Below are positions 26,507 to 35,231 of a stretch of 64,000 bases of DNA, piece after piece. The stretch comes from Bradyrhizobium diazoefficiens (lineage in GTDB: Bacteria; Pseudomonadota; Alphaproteobacteria; Rhizobiales; Xanthobacteraceae). The stretch is taken from assembly GCF_018131015.1 (NCBI RefSeq), contig NZ_JAFCJJ010000034.1, positions 1 to 64,000 of the forward strand, written 5' to 3'. How positions within the stretch are numbered: the stretch's first letter is position 1; each line of letters starts with the position of its first letter. The notes beneath the pieces were generated by a model. It did not search any database and was not told where the DNA came from. It worked only from the letters and a program-made list of their open reading frames with translations. The position numbers and the translations under genes are program-made.

Positions 26507-27324
26507 GCCGCGCTCTCCTGGGCCGGCGGCGCATCGTCGGGATCGACCAGCACCTCGTCCTCCTCGCCGAGATAGGCGCGCCTGACGTGGGGATCGGCGA
26601 GCACGGCGGCCGGATCGCCCTCGGCGATCTTGCGGCCGAAATCCAGCACCATGACGCGGTGGGAAATGTCCATCACCACGCCCATGTCGTGCTCGATCAT
26701 CACCACCGTCATCCCGAACTCCTCGTTGAGGTCGACGATGTAGCGGGCCATGTCCTCCTTCTCCTCGAAATTCATGCCGGCCATCGGCTCGTCGAGGAGG
26801 ATGAGGCGCGGCTCCAGCGCCATGGCGCGGGCAAGCTCGACGCGCTTGCGCAGGCCATAGGAGAGGGTGCCGGCTTGCGCTTTTCGCACCGACTGCAGGT
26901 CGAGGAAGTCGATGATCTCCTCGACCTTGCGGCGGTGCTCCAGCTCTTCCTTGCGCGCGCCGGTAAGCCAGTAGAGCGATCCGGTGAGGAAGTTGTTCTT
27001 CAGGAGGTGATGGCGGCCGACCATGACGTTGTCGAGCACGCTCATGTGGTGGAACAGCGCCAGATTCTGGAAGGTGCGGCCGATGCCGAGGGAGGCGCGA
27101 GCGTTCGGCGTCAGGCCGGTGATGTCGCGGCCCTGGTAGAACAGCTGGCCTTCGGTCGGCTTGTAGCGGCCGGAAATACAATTCACGATCGAGGTCTTGC
27201 CGGCTCCGTTGGGGCCGATGATCGAGAACAGCTCGCCCGCCCTGATGGCGAAGCCGACATCGGTCAGCGCGCGGACGCCGCCGAACCGCAAGGACACGCC
27301 GCGCACTTCGAGACTGGTAGCCAC
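26503..27324 (-). CDS. livG: ABC transporter ATPase (LivG)
   Basis: About 273 residues with Walker A GPNGAGKTS, the LivG-type insert FQNLALFHHMSVLDNVMVGR, signature LSYGLRKRVELARAM and Walker B LILLDEPMAGMN. The atypical signature (LSYG) is normal for LivG. No ATG is available: three successive candidates are TTG 27330, TTG 27327 and GTG 27324. The GGGGAGG at about 27335-27341 gives the best spacing to GTG. It is the first gene of the operon and overlaps the acyl-CoA synthetase start by four bases. It is divergent from the Crp/Fnr-type regulator gene. Confidence 0.88.
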   Translation of the reverse strand: MATSLEVRGVSLRFGGVRALTDVGFAIRAGELFSIIGPNGAGKTSIVNCISGRYKPTEGQLFYQGRDITGLTPNARASLGIGRTFQNLALFHHMSVLDNVMVGRHHLLKNNFLTGSLYWLTGARKEELEHRRKVEEIIDFLDLQSVRKAQAGTLSYGLRKRVELARAMALEPRLILLDEPMAGMNFEEKEDMARYIVDLNEEFGMTVVMIEHDMGVVMDISHRVMVLDFGRKIAEGDPAAVLADPHVRRAYLGEEDEVLVDPDDAPPAQESAA

Positions 27325-27607
27325 CAACAAATTCCTCCCCGGTGATGGCGCTTTCAGTGGCGCTCTTTCGGCCGTTGCTCTCGGGCGATCCTAGTACGGC
27401 CGTGCCGGTGAGGCCATGGAGCGAATGGTCTCGACCGGAAAGCCGCGCCGCTTTCGTTCCGGTTTGGGATCAAAAGCCGCATCGCCCGAGGTGGCCCTGC
27501 ATAGGGGAAAGCGCTATTTTCAAATGTCTCGCGCCCGACAATTCTGCGACAAAGTTTTAGCGGGCGGCGGGGCCTCCATCTTTCGTCGGATGGGGAGTGA
27601 ATGCATC

Positions 27608-28345
27608 ATGTTGCGGTGCAGCAGAAGAGCGGAGTGGCGAGACGGTGCGGCTGGCCTCGAGACCATGATTTCAGAGGATCATCTGAGGCGCGTCGCCGGC
27701 TGGTCGCGCGAGCTCACGCAAGCGGAGATCGAGGTCGCGCGCGCCGGAATCACGGAGCGGTCATACGGCGCCGGCGAGACCGTCTTCATGCGCGGTGACA
27801 GGTTCGATTATTGGGCCGGCATGGTCTCCGGCCTCGCCCGGATGGGCGGCGTCTCGCGCGACGGCAAGGAGACGAGCCTGGCCGGGCTCACGGCCGGCGC
27901 CTGGTTCGGCGAGGGCAGCGTGCTCAAGAACGAGCCGCGCCGCTACGACGTGGTGGCGCTGCGCGACAGCCGCGTCGCGCTGATGGAACGCACCGCCTTC
28001 ATGTGGCTATTCGAGAACAGCGTCGGCTTCAACCGCTTCCTGGTGCGCCAGCTCAACGAGCGGCTCGGCCAGTTCATCGGCATGCTCGAGGTCAACCGCA
28101 CGCTCGATGCCACCGCGCGGCTGGCGCGCAGCATCGCCTCGCTGTTCAACCCGATCCTCTATCCGGAATCGAGCGCGCGTCTGGAGGTCACCCAGGAGGA
28201 GATCGGCGCGCTCTCCGGCATGTCCCGCCAGAACGCCAACCGCGCGCTGAACCAGCTGGAGAAGGAGGGGCTGCTGCGGCTCGAATATGGTGGCGTGACC
28301 ATCCTCGATATCGGGCGGCTCGGCAGCTATGGGGAGGAACGATGA
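27608..28345 (+). CDS. Crp/Fnr-family transcriptional regulator
   Basis: About 245 residues. The N-terminal cyclic-nucleotide-binding fold is visible as YGAGETVFMRGDRFDYWAGM and LTAGAWFGEGSVLKNEPR. The C-terminal winged helix has VTQEEIGALSGMSRQNANRA as recognition helix. No cysteine cluster for an Fe-S centre is seen, so it is not a classical FNR. GGGGAG about ten bases before ATG 27608 supports this start; ATG 27665 (MISEDHLRR) is an alternative. It is divergent from the liv operon and may control it. Confidence 0.85.
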   Translation: MLRCSRRAEWRDGAAGLETMISEDHLRRVAGWSRELTQAEIEVARAGITERSYGAGETVFMRGDRFDYWAGMVSGLARMGGVSRDGKETSLAGLTAGAWFGEGSVLKNEPRRYDVVALRDSRVALMERTAFMWLFENSVGFNRFLVRQLNERLGQFIGMLEVNRTLDATARLARSIASLFNPILYPESSARLEVTQEEIGALSGMSRQNANRALNQLEKEGLLRLEYGGVTILDIGRLGSYGEER

Positions 28346-29075
28346 TCTCTTCGTTCCCCGTGCTGCTGTGCTCATAGAGTTCGACGATCGCGAGTCGCAC
28401 TCGCCTTACGTCGAGCGCATATGGCGCAGCCGGAGCCGGAATGGCGGCTCGTTCCTGTCGATGGCCGAGGGCAATATCGAGCTTGTATTCACGCGGCTGC
28501 CGGAATTTTTGGCAGTGACGCTGCGAGGGCCGGTCACGCGGGGGACGGTCGTTGAATGCCCGCCGAACGGCGAATGGCTCGCCATCCGTTTTCGACTGGG
28601 AACCTTCCTGCCGCAGATACCGACGAGCGCACTGATCGACCACCGGAATATGCAATTGCCGGTGCTCGCCAATGGCCGTTTCCTGTTTTCGGGCCTGACC
28701 TGGGAAATCCCGGGCTACGACAATGCCGAGCATCTCGTCGCCCGCCTGGCGCGCGCGGGCGTCATTGCGCGCAGCCATGCCACCGATGCGGCGGTCGACG
28801 GCGACGTCGACTGGATGAGCCGGCGCTCGGTTCAGCGCCACTTTCGCCGTGTCACCGGCATGACGTTCACGAGCTATCAGCAGATCCAGCGTGCGCGTCG
28901 CGCAGCAAGCTTGCTGGCGGGCGGCAGCTCCGTGCTCGAGGCGACATCCGGCGCCGGCTATTTCGACCAGGCGCATCTCACCCGCTCGGTCCGGCAACTG
29001 ATCGGCATGACGCCGGCGCGGCTTGCGCGCGAGCGGCCGCAATTGTCGTTTTCGTACAAGACAACGACGTCCTGA
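28329..29075 (+). CDS. AraC-family transcriptional regulator
   Basis: A 248-residue protein with a C-terminal double HTH: MSRRSVQRHFRRVTGMTF and the second helix pair VLEATSGAGYFDQAHLTRSV followed by GMTPARL. The N-terminal ~150 residues are a DUF-type sensor domain resembling that of other short AraC regulators, ligand unknown. The ATG at 28329 lies 17 bases inside the end of the Crp-like gene; GTG 28368 is an alternative. The overlap suggests co-expression with that regulator. Confidence 0.82.
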   Translation: MGRNDDLFVPRAAVLIEFDDRESHSPYVERIWRSRSRNGGSFLSMAEGNIELVFTRLPEFLAVTLRGPVTRGTVVECPPNGEWLAIRFRLGTFLPQIPTSALIDHRNMQLPVLANGRFLFSGLTWEIPGYDNAEHLVARLARAGVIARSHATDAAVDGDVDWMSRRSVQRHFRRVTGMTFTSYQQIQRARRAASLLAGGSSVLEATSGAGYFDQAHLTRSVRQLIGMTPARLARERPQLSFSYKTTTS

Positions 29076-29129
29076 CCGCACTACGCTCGGCCGAGTCCCG
29101 CAGAAGGTGGGCGCGAAAACCGGGGGGCC

Positions 29130-29348
29130 GTGACCTTTCAGGCTTATCTCGACAATATCCAGGCCAAGACCGGCAAGACCCCGGACCAGTTCCGCAAATG
29201 GGGCAAGGCGAGGGGCTTTTCGACCGGGGCGGGACTGGCGGCCGGCGTGAAGGCGGGCGCTATCGTGGCTGCGCTCAAGGACGAGTTCGGCCTCGGCCAC
29301 GGTCATGCCATGGCCATCGTCGCGCTGCTCAAGGGAAAGCCGAAATAG
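29130..29348 (+). CDS. DUF4287 small protein
   Basis: A 72-residue protein starting from GTG. FQAYLDNIQAKTGKTPDQFR and the later HAMAIVALLKGK are characteristic of the DUF4287 family, a small helical domain of unknown role. It lies between the AraC-type regulator and a DoxX-like gene, five bases before the latter, so the two may be co-transcribed. Confidence 0.78.
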   Translation: MTFQAYLDNIQAKTGKTPDQFRKWGKARGFSTGAGLAAGVKAGAIVAALKDEFGLGHGHAMAIVALLKGKPK

Positions 29349-29352
29349 GGTG

Positions 29353-29760
29353 ATGGCGATGAGCAGGTCGAGACGCGTGGCCGGCTGCGTGATGAGCGGG
29401 CTGGTGATTGCCTTCATGCTGCTCGATGCCGGGATGAAGCTCGTGCCGCTGGACGTCGTGATCAAGGCGACGGCCGAGCTCGGCTTTCCTGCTTCGCCCG
29501 ATCTGGCGCGCGCGCTTGGCGCGGTGGCGCTGGTCTGTACCGCGCTCTATGCTTTTCCGCGAACCGCCGTGCTCGGCGCGATCCTGCTGACCGCCTATAT
29601 GGGCGGCACCGTTGCGGTTCATTTGCGGGTCGGCAATCCGCTGTTCAGCCACATGCTGTTCGGCGTGTATCTGGCCGTTCTTGCATGGGGCGGTCTCTAT
29701 CTGCGCGACCCCCGGGTTGCGGCGCTGCTTCCACTGAGATCGCCATCGGCCGAAGTTTGA
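29353..29760 (+). CDS. DoxX-like membrane protein
   Basis: A 135-residue protein with four hydrophobic spans: SGLVIAFMLLDAGMKLVPL, ALGAVALVCTALYAF, AVLGAILLTAYMGGTVAVHL and MLFGVYLAVLAWGGLYL. The pattern GxxLLTAYxGGxVAxHxRxG is typical of DoxX_2 proteins. Function is unknown. The gene follows the DUF4287 gene closely and is convergent with an MFS transporter gene. Confidence 0.78.
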   Translation: MAMSRSRRVAGCVMSGLVIAFMLLDAGMKLVPLDVVIKATAELGFPASPDLARALGAVALVCTALYAFPRTAVLGAILLTAYMGGTVAVHLRVGNPLFSHMLFGVYLAVLAWGGLYLRDPRVAALLPLRSPSAEV

Positions 29761-29768
29761 CGTCCTCG

Positions 29769-31031
29769 TCACCCTGCATTGGCCGGAGCGTGCGCGGGCC
29801 ACAAATCGGCGCGCCAGCGGATCGCAATCGCCAGCATCGCGAGCAGCCCGGAGCTGGCATAGAGCGAACCCGTGGCGGAATAGCCGATCAGGTCGATCAG
29901 GCTGCCCGCCGCAAGCAGTCCCAGCGGCAGGCCATAGATCACCATCATGCGGACGCCCATGACGCGGCCGCGCAGATGTGCGCTCGCCGCACGCATCAGG
30001 ATGACGGCCGCCGATATCATCGACATGCTCTGCGCGATCCCGGCGAGCACGAGGCAGGCCATTGCCACCGGCACGGTCCTGATCTCGACGAACACCAGCA
30101 GCATGGCGTACCAGGCCATGGTCGCACCGATCAGGAGACGGGCGATGCGCAATCCGCCGACCAGGCTTAACGTAATGGATCCGATCAGCGAGCCCGTGGC
30201 GAAACTCGCCGAGAGATAGCCGAGACCGGTCTGGTCGGTTTGAAAGATGTCCCGCGCGATGTAGGGCAGCAATCCGCTGGTGAGCGGGAACGCGGTGAGA
30301 TTGACCAGGAACGCGACGCTCAGCGCCGCGCGCATGCCCGGGCCGTTCCAGGCGTAGACGATCCCTTCCTTCAGATCGCCCAGCAATCTCGAAACGGCGT
30401 GGCTGTTCGCCGGCAGATCCGTTGTGACGACGGAGCGTTTCGGCCGGGTCAGGCACAGCATCAGAAGCGCGGCCACGAAATAGAGACAGACGATCGCCAC
30501 ATAGACGAAGCCGATGCCGAGGACGGCGAACAGCCCGGCGCCCGTCAATGCGCCTGCGATGCGCGCGCTGTCCTGGGTCGTGCGCGCAACGCTGATGGCG
30601 CCCACCAGTTGCCCGGCCGGCATGATGTCGGCAAGCAGCGCCCCTCGGACGCCGAGGTCCGAGGGGCGGATCAGGCCCATGATGGCGACGATGATCATGA
30701 CGCTCAGCGGCGACAGATGACCGGTCAGCGCCAGAACCATGATGATCGAGGAAAGCACGGTATAGGCGAGGCGCATCACCACCAGGAGATCGCGGTGGCC
30801 GATGCGGTCGCCGATCATTCCGAACACCGGCGCGACCAGCGTCCCGACGAACTGCAGCGACGCAAGCACGGTGAGCAGCAGCACCGAGCCGGTCTCGACC
30901 ATGATGTACCAGCCGAGCACCAGCGTCTCGACCTCGAACGCCCAGGAGGTGAGCAGGTCGGACGGCCACTGGAAGCGATAATTGCGGATGCGGAATGGCG
31001 CGAGCGCCGAGGGTCGCGTGGCTGCGCTCAA
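29769..31031 (-). CDS. MFS transporter (MFS_3 / EntS-like)
   Basis: A 420-residue permease with about 12 hydrophobic spans. FRIRNYRFQWPSDLLTSWAF is the usual N terminus of this subgroup, and FGMIGDRIGHRDLLVVMRLA is the MFS loop 2-3 motif. It is probably an exporter of small molecules, substrate unknown. The start codon appears to be TTG at 31031 without a strong ribosome binding site, so the N terminus is uncertain by a few residues. It stands alone between the DoxX-like gene and hemD. Confidence 0.82.
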   Translation of the reverse strand: MSAATRPSALAPFRIRNYRFQWPSDLLTSWAFEVETLVLGWYIMVETGSVLLLTVLASLQFVGTLVAPVFGMIGDRIGHRDLLVVMRLAYTVLSSIIMVLALTGHLSPLSVMIIVAIMGLIRPSDLGVRGALLADIMPAGQLVGAISVARTTQDSARIAGALTGAGLFAVLGIGFVYVAIVCLYFVAALLMLCLTRPKRSVVTTDLPANSHAVSRLLGDLKEGIVYAWNGPGMRAALSVAFLVNLTAFPLTSGLLPYIARDIFQTDQTGLGYLSASFATGSLIGSITLSLVGGLRIARLLIGATMAWYAMLLVFVEIRTVPVAMACLVLAGIAQSMSMISAAVILMRAASAHLRGRVMGVRMMVIYGLPLGLLAAGSLIDLIGYSATGSLYASSGLLAMLAIAIRWRADLWPAHAPANAG

Positions 31032-31148
31032 GACGCGATGACGCGTGTCACGGCGTTTCCTTCGTTGCTTCTTGTTCTGTTTGGCAACGTAGCGATGGCG
31101 ATTTGTGTGTCAATCGGAGCTGGCGCAGGCCGCCCCCGCGCTCGGCTC

Positions 31149-31991
31149 CTAGCTGGACGCGATCCTCGGCTTTCGCTCCGTCAGCGCCGCGGCCATCGCC
31201 GAGATCAGCGGCCGCATGAAATAGGCGTCGTCAGGAGGCGAGACGTCCGTGCGCAATCCATGCGCGGCGAGTTCGCCCGAGACCGCCGGTCCCACCGAGG
31301 CGATCAGCGTCCGCTCCAATCCCGCGCGCAGCTTCGCTTCGCTGCCATGCGTCTTCGCGGCCTCAATCAGGCGGCGGACCTGACCGAGATTGGTCAGCGC
31401 GATCGAATCGATTCGCCCCGCTGCCATGTCGTCGATGGCGGCGATGATGTTGGCATCCGCCGCCTTCGAGTCGTAGGTGTAAGGCAGCACGGAATCGACC
31501 TCGGCGCCCTGCGCTGCGAGCGCGCCGGTCAGGGCGCTGTGATCCTTGTCCGGATAGAGCTGGAGGCCGAGGCGCCGTCCCCTGAGGTCGAGCTTGCCCA
31601 GCATCTCGATCACGCCCTCGGTGGTCGGCTTCTCGGTGGTCTGCTGCGGTTCGAGCCCGTTCTCGCGCAGCGCCTTGCCGGGTTTCGGGCCGCGGGTGAA
31701 TTTTCGCGATTTGGCGAGCGCCGCGACCAGCGCGCCGTCGAGGCCGCGGGCGGCGGCAAGCTTCATGATCCGCCGCAGGCCCTCGCCGGTCATCAGCACG
31801 AGATCGTCAAGGGGTTTTTCGATGGCGCGGCGGATCCAGGCCTCGACCGGGGCGGGATCCGGCGCATCGTGGATGGTGAACATCGGGCATTGCACGACAT
31901 CGGCGCCCTGCTCGGCGAGGAGCTTTGAGAACTGCGCCTCTTCGCGCGTCTCCAGAATCAGGATGCGGTAGCCGTTCAAGCGGTCGGCCAT
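31149..31991 (-). CDS. hemD: Uroporphyrinogen-III synthase (HemD)
   Basis: A 280-residue two-domain protein of the HemD family. RILILETREEAQFSKLLAEQ opens domain 1, and the hinge KPTTEGVIEMLGKL leads to domain 2. TNLGQVRRLIEAAK and LIASVGPAVSGELAAHGL form the conserved C-terminal part. It closes the linear tetrapyrrole hydroxymethylbilane to uroporphyrinogen III. HemD diverges strongly in sequence, and this copy is not beside hemC, so it could instead be a specialised paralogue, for example nitrate- or cobalamin-linked. Confidence 0.8.
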   Translation of the reverse strand: MADRLNGYRILILETREEAQFSKLLAEQGADVVQCPMFTIHDAPDPAPVEAWIRRAIEKPLDDLVLMTGEGLRRIMKLAAARGLDGALVAALAKSRKFTRGPKPGKALRENGLEPQQTTEKPTTEGVIEMLGKLDLRGRRLGLQLYPDKDHSALTGALAAQGAEVDSVLPYTYDSKAADANIIAAIDDMAAGRIDSIALTNLGQVRRLIEAAKTHGSEAKLRAGLERTLIASVGPAVSGELAAHGLRTDVSPPDDAYFMRPLISAMAAALTERKPRIASS

Positions 31992-32148
31992 AAGCGAGCT
32001 CCGGTCGGAATTTCAATCGTCCGTTCATCCTGACTCTGCGCCCGGGATTGGCGCAAGACCGGCGACGGTGATAGAGCAGGGCGCAAATCGCGGATCGTTC
32101 CGCTTTCCCTTGCCCAAATCTTCATCAAGAGCCATTTCACCGAGAATC

Positions 32149-33012
32149 ATGCCCGATCATCAATATGTCCTGACCCTGTCCTGTCCGGATCGTCCCGGCA
32201 TCGTTTCGGCGGTGTCGACCTTCCTGGCGAACTCCGGACAGAACATTCTCGACGCCCAGCAGTTCGACGACATCGAGACCAAGAAGTTCTTCATGCGCGT
32301 GGTGTTCACCGCGGCCGATCTCGCCGTGGAACTGTCGGCGCTGCAGACCGGATTTACCGCGATTGCCGAGCGCTTCGGCATGGAATGGCAGATGCGCGAC
32401 CGCGCCGCGCATCGCAAGGTGATGCTGCTGGTGTCGAAGTCCGACCACTGCCTGGTCGACATCCTCTATCGCTGGCGCACCGGCGAATTGCCGATGACGC
32501 TTGCCGCGATCGTCTCCAACCATCCGCGCGAGGTCTATGCCGGGCTCGATTTCGGCGGCATTCCGTTCCACCATCTGCCGATCACCAGGGAGACCAAGCG
32601 CGAGCAGGAGGCGCAGATCCTGGATCTCGTCGCCAGGACAGGGACCGATCTCGTCGTGCTCGCCCGCTACATGCAGATCCTGTCCGACGATCTCTCGGCA
32701 AAACTTTCGGGCCGCTGCATCAACATCCACCACTCGTTCCTGCCGGGCTTCAAGGGCGCAAAGCCCTATCACCAGGCCCATGAGCGCGGCGTGAAGCTGA
32801 TCGGCGCCACCGCCCATTACGTCACGAGCGACCTCGACGAAGGTCCGATCATCGACCAGGACGTCGAGCGCATCAGCCATCGCGACACGCCGGAAGACCT
32901 CGTCCGCAAGGGCCGCGACATCGAGCGCCGCGTGCTGGCGCGGGCGATCCGCTACCACCTCGACGACCGCGTCATCCTCAACGGCCGCAAGACCGTGGTG
33001 TTCGTGGACTAG
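32149..33012 (+). CDS. purU: Formyltetrahydrofolate deformylase
   Basis: 287 residues, normal for PurU. An N-terminal ACT domain (TLSCPDRPGIVSAVSTFLA) is followed by a formyltransferase-like catalytic domain with CINIHHSFLPGFKGAKPY, GATAHYVTSDLDEGPIIDQ (catalytic Asn/His/Asp set) and a C-terminal SHRDTPEDLVRKG. It hydrolyses 10-formyl-THF to formate and THF, balancing one-carbon pools. ATG 32149 is chosen because it begins the ACT domain; an upstream in-frame ATG at 32068 would add an unrelated 27 residues. Confidence 0.93.
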   Translation: MPDHQYVLTLSCPDRPGIVSAVSTFLANSGQNILDAQQFDDIETKKFFMRVVFTAADLAVELSALQTGFTAIAERFGMEWQMRDRAAHRKVMLLVSKSDHCLVDILYRWRTGELPMTLAAIVSNHPREVYAGLDFGGIPFHHLPITRETKREQEAQILDLVARTGTDLVVLARYMQILSDDLSAKLSGRCINIHHSFLPGFKGAKPYHQAHERGVKLIGATAHYVTSDLDEGPIIDQDVERISHRDTPEDLVRKGRDIERRVLARAIRYHLDDRVILNGRKTVVFVD

Positions 33013-33081
33013 CGAATGGGGAATGGCGAGTAGCGAATAGAAAACGGGCGGCTCATTCGCCACTCCCCATTCGCCATTCGC
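33013..33081. repeat. Imperfect palindromic repeat downstream of purU
   Basis: Short GAATGG-type units on the left (33015-33040) are mirrored by CATTCGCC-type units on the right (33054-33081), forming a long imperfect hairpin between two convergent genes. It likely works as a transcription end point for both purU and the lipoprotein gene. Confidence 0.5.
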
Positions 33082-33085
33082 CCTC

Positions 33086-33370
33086 TCAGTGCACCGCCTC
33101 GCCCGAGGTCGAGCCGGTGGCGGCCTTCTGCGCCTGCTCTTCCTTTTCGCGATCGGCCGCCGGCATCAGCCGCTTGCGCTCGCGCTCCTTCATGTAGGCC
33201 TCGTATTGCGGTGTACCCGGCCGCGGCGGCGCATCCGCCGGCAGGCCGCCCGCCCATTGCGGCACGAGGTCGCCCACGCCGGCCGACAGTCTTTCGTTGA
33301 CCGACCCGCAGCCGGAGAGCCCCGCGGCAACCGCGAGGAGGGCAAGCAGGGAACGACAGCGCATGGGCAT
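33086..33370 (-). CDS. Small lipoprotein, function unknown
   Basis: About 94 residues. MPMRCRSLLALLAVAAGLSG followed by CGS is a signal peptidase II lipobox (LSGC), so the mature protein is probably membrane-anchored at Cys. The rest is hydrophilic: GVGDLVPQWAGGLPADAPPR and the charged YEAYMKERERKRLMPAADRE. No domain is recognised. ATG 33370 or ATG 33364 may be the start. The ribosome binding site is weak. Confidence 0.7.
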   Translation of the reverse strand: MPMRCRSLLALLAVAAGLSGCGSVNERLSAGVGDLVPQWAGGLPADAPPRPGTPQYEAYMKERERKRLMPAADREKEEQAQKAATGSTSGEAVH

Positions 33371-33906
33371 CTTGTGGGGTACTGGAAATCGGAACGGGTT
33401 CTGGTCGCCCGCCGGATCGCAACCGGCCAAGGCACCGTAGCTTCAACAAGGTAAAATGGGCTTATTCGAGGTAGGTAGGCATATACCAAGGGCGGCCGCC
33501 CGCCTTGCGCGGCGATGTTCAAATTCTGCAAATGAAAGACGAAATCCTCCATCCCCCCGGCCAGCCGCGTTCTTAAGACTAGGGCCCGAGACTAAGCGCT
33601 GGGGCTCGCGACAATCTGGCTTGGTCGTCGCGGGGGATTATTCGTTGACAAGTCCATTTTATTTGTACAAGCGTACAAATAGAAGCGGCTGGGATCGGGG
33701 TGACCGGGTTACTCCGGCGTAACCGCGACATCGCTTCCCGCGTCGGCATTTGGCACGCTAGGCTTGCGCCGAATGGTCGCCAAACGTCCGATTGACAAGC
33801 GGGGCGCGAAGGACGCCATGTGGCTCGCGTGTGAGCCGAGGTTGAGAAGGACCGGGCACTCGGTCCAGGGCACAAGTGTCAGGAATTTGAGGGGAGGGAC
33901 AGTCTG
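33371..33906. other. Long regulatory gap upstream of the second liv operon
   Basis: About 535 bases with no convincing gene. It contains a perfect dyad at 33661-33680 and a TTGACA at 33645-33650. GGGGAGGGA at 33890-33898 is the livK ribosome binding site. The left part may also hold the promoter for the lipoprotein gene on the other strand. Confidence 0.5.
33661..33680. promoter_or_regulatory. Perfect inverted repeat, candidate operator
   Basis: ATTTGTACAAGCGTACAAAT: eight-base arms around AAGC, in an A/T-rich island about 230 bases before livK. A TTGACA hexamer ends 10 bases upstream, but no -10 box at standard spacing is seen. Size and symmetry suit a dimeric TetR- or GntR-type repressor; the regulator is unknown. 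Confidence 0.5.
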
Positions 33907-35097
33907 ATGTTCGAACGTCACAAGCACACTCACAAATACTCTTGGGCCGCGGTCGTCGCGGCCGTCGCCGGTCTTGCGGCGGTCGCGTCCGCCAGGGCCG
34001 AGGACAGCGTCAAGGTCGGCCTGATCCTGCCGATGACCGGCGGTCAGGCCTCGACCGGCAAGCAGATCGAGAACGCCATCAAGCTGTACATGCAGCAGAA
34101 GGGCGACACCGTCGCCGGCAAGAAGGTCGAGATCATTCTCAAGGATGACGCGGCTATTCCGGACAAGACCAAGACCGCAGCGCAGGAACTGATCGTCAAC
34201 GACAAGGTCAATTTCATCGCCGGCTTCGGCGTGACGCCGGCGGCGCTCGCCGCCGCGCCGCTGGCGACGCAGGCCAAGATTCCGGAAGTCGTGATGGCGG
34301 CCGGCACCTCTATCATCACCGAGCGCTCGCCCTACATCGTGCGCACCAGCTTCACGCTGGCGCAGTCCTCGACCATCATCGGCGACTGGGCGGTGAAGAA
34401 CGGCATCAAGAAGGTGGCGACGCTCACCTCCGACTACGCGCCCGGCAACGACGCGCTCAACTTCTTCAAGCAGCACTTCACCGCCGGCGGCGGCGAGGTG
34501 GTCGAAGAGGTCAAGACCCCGCTCGCCAACCCCGACTTCGCGCCGTTCCTGCAGCGCATGAAGGACGCCAAGCCCGACGCGATCTTCGTGTTCGTGCCGG
34601 CCGGCCAGGGCGGCAACTTCATGAAGCAGTATGCCGAGCGTGGCCTCGACAAGGCCGGCATCAAGGTGATCGGACCGGGCGACGTCACCGACGATGACCT
34701 GCTCAACAACATGGGCGACGCCGTGCTCGGTACCGTGACCGCGCATCTCTATTCCGCCGCCCATCCCTCGCAGATGAACAAGGATTTCGTCGCGGCCTAC
34801 AAGAAGGCCTTCGGCAACCGTCCGGGCTTCATGGCGGTGAGCGGCTATGACGGCATCCACCTGATCTACGAAGCCCTGAAGAAGACCAATGGCGACACCG
34901 ACGGCACCAAGCTGGTCGAGGCCATGAAGGGCCAGAAATGGGAGAGCCCGCGCGGCCCGATCTCGATCGACCCCGAGACCCGCGACATCGTGCAGAACAT
35001 CTACATCCGCAAGGTCGAGAAGGTCGACGGCGAGCTCTACAACGTCGAGTTCGCCACCTTCGAGGCCGTCAAGGATCTCGGCAAGACCAAGAAGTGA
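33907..35097 (+). CDS. livK: ABC transporter substrate-binding protein (LivK type)
   Basis: A 396-residue periplasmic protein with a ~29-residue signal peptide (WAAVVAAVAGLAAVASARA). The peripla-BP-6 fold is seen in VKVGLILPMTGGQASTGKQI, FIAGFGVTPAALAAAPLA and VATLTSDYAPGNDALNFF. It captures the ligand of the second importer. A strong GGGAGGGA precedes the ATG. The stop codon is the first triplet of a hairpin, the start of a three-hairpin spacer before livH. The ligand cannot be told from sequence. Confidence 0.9.
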   Translation: MFERHKHTHKYSWAAVVAAVAGLAAVASARAEDSVKVGLILPMTGGQASTGKQIENAIKLYMQQKGDTVAGKKVEIILKDDAAIPDKTKTAAQELIVNDKVNFIAGFGVTPAALAAAPLATQAKIPEVVMAAGTSIITERSPYIVRTSFTLAQSSTIIGDWAVKNGIKKVATLTSDYAPGNDALNFFKQHFTAGGGEVVEEVKTPLANPDFAPFLQRMKDAKPDAIFVFVPAGQGGNFMKQYAERGLDKAGIKVIGPGDVTDDDLLNNMGDAVLGTVTAHLYSAAHPSQMNKDFVAAYKKAFGNRPGFMAVSGYDGIHLIYEALKKTNGDTDGTKLVEAMKGQKWESPRGPISIDPETRDIVQNIYIRKVEKVDGELYNVEFATFEAVKDLGKTKK

Positions 35098-35199
35098 CCC
35101 GCGAAAGCGGGTCATCCCGGAGCGCGCTTAGCGCGCATCCGGGATCTCGAAATGACTGAAACGAATTCCGGGGCCTGCGCGTTCGCGCAGCCCCGGAAT
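35095..35199. repeat. Three consecutive hairpins between livK and livH
   Basis: Hairpins at 35095-35114 (TGACCCGC / GCGGGTCA, including the livK stop), about 35114-35145 (ATCCCGGA-GCGCGC arms) and 35165-35199 (ATTCCGGGG / CCCCGGAAT arms). None has a T-tract, so they are more likely RNA-stabilising REP-like elements than terminators. Confidence 0.75.
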
Positions 35200-35231
35200 G
35201 ACGAAGGTCTACCAGGAACGATCCACCCTCG

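Noticed and set aside
21103..26575. Very long plus-strand frames opposite the first liv operon
   Set aside because: Antisense to clearly recognised transporter and ligase genes; length results from high G+C and codon bias.
33013..33081. CRISPR-like short repeats after purU
   Set aside because: The repeats are very short, imperfect and mirrored rather than direct with spacers; it is a palindromic intergenic element.
33645..33673. TTGACA as a sigma70 promoter for livK
   Set aside because: No acceptable -10 hexamer at 16-18 bases; probably coincidental.
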